Positions 59,787-64,000 of a stretch of DNA of 64,000 nt are shown here, in pieces (positions within the stretch are counted from its first letter, which is position 1; each line of letters starts with the position of its first letter). A model generated the notes under the pieces. The model did no database searches. It had not been told where the DNA came from and saw only the letters and a list, made by a program, of their open reading frames with translations. Origin of the DNA: an uncultured Alphaproteobacteria bacterium (GTDB lineage: Bacteria; Pseudomonadota; Alphaproteobacteria; HIMB59; GCA-002718135); assembly GCA_902576125.1 (NCBI GenBank), contig CACGUF010000001.1, forward strand, positions 124,001 through 188,000, given 5' to 3'. Both the position numbers and the translations under genes were made by a program.

Positions 59787-61133
59787 ATGAGTACAGAAAT
59801 ACTAATGCCGGCTTTATCACCCACTATGACTGAAGGAAATTTAACTAAATGGTTAGTAAATGAGGGTCAAGAGATAAAAGCTGGAGATGTAATAGCAGAA
59901 ATAGAAACTGATAAAGCCACAATGGAGGTAGAGGCTGTTGATGAGGGTTTTATTGAAAAATTACTTTACAAAGAAGGTGATCAAAACATTCCAGTTAACA
60001 AACCTATCGCTTTGATTTCGGCAGAAAAAAATTCCAAAGCTAAAAGTATAAATAAAAAAATTGAAACCACTTTAAAAAATGCAAAACAAGATTTGAATGA
60101 AAAAGAGGAAAGTAATCCAATTTCTAATGAAGTAAGTATGCATATTAGTAAAGATCAAATTACTATGAGACAGGCAATTAGAGATACAATTGCTGAAGAA
60201 ATGAGAAAAGATAAAAAAGTTTTTATACTTGGTGAAGAAGTGGCAGAGTACCAAGGTGCCTATAAAGTTACTCAAGGTCTTTTAGATGAGTTTGGTAAAA
60301 AGAGAGTTATAGATACACCTATTTCAGAACATGGCTTTACTGGTTTAGCAGTTGGAGCAGCTTTCAAAGGTTTGATACCAATTGTTGAATTTATGACTTT
60401 TAATTTTTCTATGCAAGCTATAGATCAAATTATTAATTCAGCTGCAAAGACATTATATATGTCTGGAGGGCAAATTAATTGTCCAATAGTTTTTCGTGGA
60501 CCAAATGGTGCTGCCGCTCAAGTTGCAGCTCAACATAGTCAAGATTTTTCTTCTTGGTATGCTCACGTTCCTGGTTTGAAAGTAGTTGCTCCATCAACGC
60601 CTTTAAACGCAAAAGGTCTTCTTCGTGAAGCAATCAGAGATCCTAATCCTGTAATATTTCTTGAAAATGAAATTTTATATGGATTAAAGGGTGAAGTAGC
60701 ATCAGATGAAAATTTTACAATACCATTTGGTAGAGCAAATATTGCGAAAGAAGGAAAAGATACAACTTTAGTAACTTATTCAATAATGCTTCATAAATCA
60801 TTGGAAGCTGCGAAAATTTTACAAGATAAATATAATTTAGATATCGAAGTAATTGATCTACAAAGTTTAAGACCAATAGACTCAGAAACCATAATAAATT
60901 CTGTAATGAAAACTAATAGAATTATTACAGTTGAAGAGTCATGGCCATTTGCAAGTGTAGGATCTGAGATAGTGAATTTGGTACAAAAAAATGCTTTTGA
61001 TTATTTAGATGCACCTATAATTAAGGTAAATAGTGCAGATGTTCCGATGCCTTATTCAAGTGAATTAGAAAAGTTATATCTTCCACAAATAGATGATATT
61101 GTAAAAGCTGTTAAAGAAGTTAATTATATATAA
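59787..61133 (+). CDS. pdhB: Pyruvate dehydrogenase E1 beta subunit with N-terminal lipoyl domain
   Basis: This is the alphaproteobacterial type of E1 beta: residues 1-78 are a lipoyl domain with lipoylated Lys43 in [13 protein letters not shown], then a linker, then the E1 beta transketolase-like domain from about residue 125 ([46 protein letters not shown]). The length of 448 residues reflects the additional domain. The ATG abuts pdhA. Confidence 0.97.
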   Translation: MSTEILMPALSPTMTEGNLTKWLVNEGQEIKAGDVIAEIETDKATMEVEAVDEGFIEKLLYKEGDQNIPVNKPIALISAEKNSKAKSINKKIETTLKNAKQDLNEKEESNPISNEVSMHISKDQITMRQAIRDTIAEEMRKDKKVFILGEEVAEYQGAYKVTQGLLDEFGKKRVIDTPISEHGFTGLAVGAAFKGLIPIVEFMTFNFSMQAIDQIINSAAKTLYMSGGQINCPIVFRGPNGAAAQVAAQHSQDFSSWYAHVPGLKVVAPSTPLNAKGLLREAIRDPNPVIFLENEILYGLKGEVASDENFTIPFGRANIAKEGKDTTLVTYSIMLHKSLEAAKILQDKYNLDIEVIDLQSLRPIDSETIINSVMKTNRIITVEESWPFASVGSEIVNLVQKNAFDYLDAPIIKVNSADVPMPYSSELEKLYLPQIDDIVKAVKEVNYI

Positions 61134-61136
61134 ATT

Positions 61137-62354
61137 ATGTCTTCAAAAATTTTAATGCCAGCTTTGTCACCTACTATGACCGAAGGCACAATCAACAAAT
61201 GGTTAGTAAAAATTGGAGATAATGTAAAAGCTGGAGATATTATTGCTGAAATAGAAACTGATAAAGCAACTATGGAAGTTGAGGCAGTTGATGAAGGTAA
61301 AATAACTCACCTCCTTAAAGAAGATCCAAATAATCAAGTAGCAGTAAATAGAGTTATTGCCATTATTGATGGAAAAAAGAATGACTCACTTGAAGATAAT
61401 CCAGTTACAAAAGAGATTGATAAGGATGAAAAAGAAACGATAAATAAAGAATCTTCTAAATTAAATGAAAAAAATGAGATTAAAAAAAATGTTGTAAATA
61501 ATAAATTTAAAGCATCTCCTCTTGTAAAAAAAATTGCCACAGATAAAAATATTGATCTAACAAAAATTAATGGATCAGGTCCAGATGGCCGAATTATAAA
61601 AAGAGATATTAATTTAAATGAAGTTTCTTTAGTCTCTTCAGAGCAAAAAATTAATCAAGATTTTATTGTTCCTAGTATGATGCGTAAAGTAATAGCTAAA
61701 CGTACATTGGAAGCAAAACAACAAATACCTCATTTTTATTTAACTATAGAGTCAAATGTAGATAAATTAATTGATCTAAGAAAAAAGATTAATGAAAATA
61801 ATTCTTTCAGGATTTCATATAATGACCTTATTGTTAAAGCCTTAGGTATGGCAATGAAAAAAAATCCTGATACTAATGTTTACTGGCAAGAAAATAAAAT
61901 TTATAAGTTGAAAGATATTGATGTATCTGTCGCTGTTGCAATTGATGAAGGCCTTATTACTCCTGTTATTAAAAAAGTAAATTCTAAAGGCCTTAATGAA
62001 GTATCTGTTGAGATAAGAGAATTAGCAAAGTTAGCTAAAACAAATTCTTTAACTCCAAATCAATATACTGGAGGATCTATAACGTTGTCTAACCTTGGTA
62101 TGTTTGGAATAAGTGAATTTGCCGCTATAATTAGTCCTCCTCAAGCATCAATTTTAGCTGTAGGCAAAATTATTAAAAAACCTATTATTTTAAATGACTC
62201 TGTAATGGTAGGGCATACACTAAAATCTACCTTATCTGCTGATCATAGAGTTTTAGATGGTGCAGTTGCCGGTAAATTGTTAAAAGATTTTAATGATATT
62301 ATTGAAAATCCATTTGAAATTTGGATGAATAGTAATGACATGGAAGTAATTTAA
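61137..62354 (+). CDS. pdhC: Pyruvate dehydrogenase E2, dihydrolipoamide acetyltransferase
   Basis: E2 forms the core of the complex and transfers acetyl groups to CoA. The 405 residues have one lipoyl domain (Lys43), a lysine/glutamate-rich linker, a peripheral-subunit-binding domain (about 125-160, [21 protein letters not shown]) and a catalytic domain ending with [13 protein letters not shown]. Between E2 and lipA many alphaproteobacteria carry lpd (E3); none is present here. Confidence 0.96.
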   Translation: MSSKILMPALSPTMTEGTINKWLVKIGDNVKAGDIIAEIETDKATMEVEAVDEGKITHLLKEDPNNQVAVNRVIAIIDGKKNDSLEDNPVTKEIDKDEKETINKESSKLNEKNEIKKNVVNNKFKASPLVKKIATDKNIDLTKINGSGPDGRIIKRDINLNEVSLVSSEQKINQDFIVPSMMRKVIAKRTLEAKQQIPHFYLTIESNVDKLIDLRKKINENNSFRISYNDLIVKALGMAMKKNPDTNVYWQENKIYKLKDIDVSVAVAIDEGLITPVIKKVNSKGLNEVSVEIRELAKLAKTNSLTPNQYTGGSITLSNLGMFGISEFAAIISPPQASILAVGKIIKKPIILNDSVMVGHTLKSTLSADHRVLDGAVAGKLLKDFNDIIENPFEIWMNSNDMEVI

Positions 62355-62355
62355 A

Positions 62356-63282
62356 ATGACTGAAGTAAGACATCCAGAGAAAATTTATCGTACTTCAAAC
62401 CCTATTCCTAAAAAACCTTCCTGGATAAGGGTCAAAGCTCCCACATCAAAATTTTTTAAATCAACAGATAAAATTTTAAAAAATAAAAAAATAGTTACTG
62501 TGTGTGAAGAAGCAGCATGTCCAAATATTTCGGAATGTTGGCAAAAAAAGCATGCAACATTTATGATATTAGGAGATATTTGCACTAGAGCATGTGCATT
62601 TTGCAATATTAAGACTGGGAAGCCTGGTTTTGTTGATAGAGATGAGCCAAATAAAATAGCAGAAGCAGTATCTGAATTAGGTTTAGAGCATGTTGTTGTT
62701 ACAAGTGTTGATAGAGATGATTTGGAAGATGGTGGTGCAGAACATTTTACAACAGTTATTTCCTCAATTAGAAAATTAAATCCAAGTTGTACAGTAGAAA
62801 TTTTAACTCCAGATTTTCATAAAAAACCTAAAGCACTAGATATTCTATCTAATGAATTACCAGATGTATTTAATCATAATCTAGAAACTGTACCTAGGCT
62901 ATATTTAAGTATTAGACCTGGATCTAGATATTTTGTAAGTCTAAAACTTTTAGCAGATATTAAAAAGCTTAATCCTAACGTATTTACAAAATCAGGATTA
63001 ATGGTTGGTTTAGGTGAAACTAAAGATGAAATTTATCAAGTAATGGATGATTTACGAGCAGCAGATGTTGATTTTATTACAATTGGTCAATATTTACCTC
63101 CAAGTTCGAAACATGCAAAACTAGAAAAGTTTATTACTCCTAGAGAATTTGATGAATATAAAAAAATGGCCACAGCAAAAGGTTTTTTAATGGTTGCATC
63201 ATCACCTTTAACAAGATCAAGCTATCACGCTTCTGAAGATTTTAAAATTATGCAAAAAAATAGAGCTTACAAAAATCTTTAA
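62356..63282 (+). CDS. lipA: Lipoyl synthase
   Basis: LipA is a radical-SAM enzyme that inserts sulfur into octanoyl groups on lipoyl domains such as those of PdhB and PdhC. The 308 residues contain the auxiliary cluster Cys50, Cys55 and Cys61 ([14 protein letters not shown]), the radical-SAM Cys76, Cys80 and Cys83 (CTRACAFC) and the C-terminal RSSYHAS with the auxiliary-cluster serine. It starts directly after pdhC and stops in a TAATG overlap with ratA. Confidence 0.97.
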   Translation: MTEVRHPEKIYRTSNPIPKKPSWIRVKAPTSKFFKSTDKILKNKKIVTVCEEAACPNISECWQKKHATFMILGDICTRACAFCNIKTGKPGFVDRDEPNKIAEAVSELGLEHVVVTSVDRDDLEDGGAEHFTTVISSIRKLNPSCTVEILTPDFHKKPKALDILSNELPDVFNHNLETVPRLYLSIRPGSRYFVSLKLLADIKKLNPNVFTKSGLMVGLGETKDEIYQVMDDLRAADVDFITIGQYLPPSSKHAKLEKFITPREFDEYKKMATAKGFLMVASSPLTRSSYHASEDFKIMQKNRAYKNL

Positions 63283-63719
63283 TGAAAAATTCAAAAAGAG
63301 AGGAAGTAATTTCTCATTCAGCAACAAAACTTTTTAATATTGTTATCGATATCGAAAAATACCCTGAATATATTCCTTGGTGCACTAAGATGATAATTAA
63401 TCAAAGAAATAAAAATGAAATTTTTGCAGATATGTATGTCAAATATAAATTTATTTTATCTCAAAAATTTGGATCTCATGTAAAATTTGATAAAAATAAT
63501 TTGACTATAGAGACTAGTTATATTGAAGGACCCTTAACAGATTTAACTACCAAATGGAAATTTGAGGAAATAGATAAAAAAAATTCTAAAATATTTTTTG
63601 ATGTTAATTTTAAATTTAAAAATAATATTCATCAAAAAGTTGCAGAAACCTTTTATCCTTTGATTGAAAATAAAATGATAAATTCTTTTAAAAAAAGGGC
63701 AGATGAGACTCTAGATTAA
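63282..63719 (+). CDS. ratA: START-like protein of the RatA/Coq10 family
   Basis: This 145-residue protein begins EEVISHSATKLFNIVIDIEKYPEYIPWC, the signature of the RatA/Coq10 (polyketide cyclase-like START) family, which binds coenzyme Q or lipid. Coq10-type proteins assist ubiquinone function in respiration; RatA was named as a ribosome-association toxin in E. coli. The ubiquinone role fits the lipA neighbourhood better, and the name is by family convention only. It converges with the cinA end, overlapping by 9 bases. Confidence 0.85.
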   Translation: MKNSKREEVISHSATKLFNIVIDIEKYPEYIPWCTKMIINQRNKNEIFADMYVKYKFILSQKFGSHVKFDKNNLTIETSYIEGPLTDLTTKWKFEEIDKKNSKIFFDVNFKFKNNIHQKVAETFYPLIENKMINSFKKRADETLD

Positions 63720-64000
63720 CTTTGACAAATACTTAAAAATTGAATTCACACATTTTTTTTGTATTTCTATTCTAGTTCCTTTAAAATTTTTTTCTAAAAT
63801 TTCTATTTTTCCATTTACTCTTATACCAATATATATCAAACCTAAGGGCTTGCTTTTGCTTCCACCTCCAGGTCCGGCAATACCAGTAGTAGATATGCAA
63901 ATATTAGTTTTAGTTTTTATAAACAATCCCCTTACCATTTCTTTAGCTGTTTCTTTACTTACTGCACCATATTTATTTAAAGTTGTTTTTTTAACATTTA
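63711..64000 (-). CDS. CinA C-terminal domain protein / nicotinamide-nucleotide amidase (5' end cut)
   Basis: The reading frame is open from the right edge to the TAG at 63711. The visible sequence, NVKKTTLNKYGAVSKETAKEMVRG then STTGIAGPGGGSKSKPLGLIYIGI, is the CinA C-terminal domain (PncC), which deamidates nicotinamide mononucleotide in pyridine-nucleotide salvage. The motif TGIAGPGGG is the active-site region. The protein may be the short PncC form or the full CinA; the window cannot tell. The track's 75-residue ORF starts at an internal ATG and is too short. Confidence 0.9.
   Translation of the reverse strand, partial: NVKKTTLNKYGAVSKETAKEMVRGLFIKTKTNICISTTGIAGPGGGSKSKPLGLIYIGIRVNGKIEILEKNFKGTRIEIQKKCVNSIFKYLSKLI

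Noticed and set aside
1-64000. Defence island, prophage, CRISPR, insertion sequence or biosynthetic cluster
   Set aside because: Read through both strands: nearly every base belongs to a conserved housekeeping gene or short spacer, with no direct-repeat arrays, integrase, transposase or unknown multigene block.

Overview
The window is a gene-dense, AT-rich (roughly 30% G+C by eye), housekeeping part of an alphaproteobacterial chromosome. Gene content, very short spacers, stop/start overlaps at most junctions and low G+C point to a streamlined free-living marine lineage such as SAR11 (Pelagibacterales) or a similar AT-rich relative. This is inferred from gene order and protein signatures; I did no database comparison. 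No rRNA, insertion sequence, prophage, CRISPR array, toxin-antitoxin pair or other accessory island is visible, and no spacer reaches 300 bases.

Layout: a partial class I aminotransferase (minus strand) is followed by tRNA-His and tRNA-Leu, then the proteostasis run tig-clpP-clpX-lon and the HU gene with a strong terminator-like hairpin. tRNA-Val and tRNA-Asp lead into a complete 14-gene complex I operon, nuoA to nuoN. The plus-strand run continues with birA-coaX-rnj-DUF1467-proS-lolC-lolD-dnaE, then rpsB-tsf-pyrH-frr-uppS-cdsA-dxr-bamA-skp-lpxD-fabZ-lpxA-lpxI-lpxB: translation, pyrimidine nucleotide supply, undecaprenyl and phospholipid precursors, isoprenoids, outer-membrane assembly and lipid A.

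From about 43.9 to 53.5 kb the strand flips. gltA, gltX and lexA, then moaC-trpC-trpD-trpG-trpE-ppiD, are on the minus strand and converge on lpxB. From 53.5 kb tpiA, secG, pyrG, kdsA, eno, ftsB and the pyruvate dehydrogenase/lipoate cluster pdhA-pdhB-pdhC-lipA-ratA run on the plus strand, and a truncated cinA/pncC converges on ratA at the right edge.

The genes mostly follow conserved alphaproteobacterial synteny, so the interest lies in regulation and in what is missing. The most convincing non-coding structure is a compact pseudoknotted leader before rpsB. lexA has an alphaproteobacterial SOS box (GTTC-N7-GTTC) over a promoter whose predicted start is at or next to the ATG, implying a leaderless mRNA that may continue into gltX and gltA. 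The pdh operon has a good promoter embedded in three copies of a 10-mer. Genes often found in these neighbourhoods but absent here are rseP (between dxr and bamA), moeA and comEC (around lexA) and lpd (between pdhC and lipA). I found no candidate for a wholly new multigene system.
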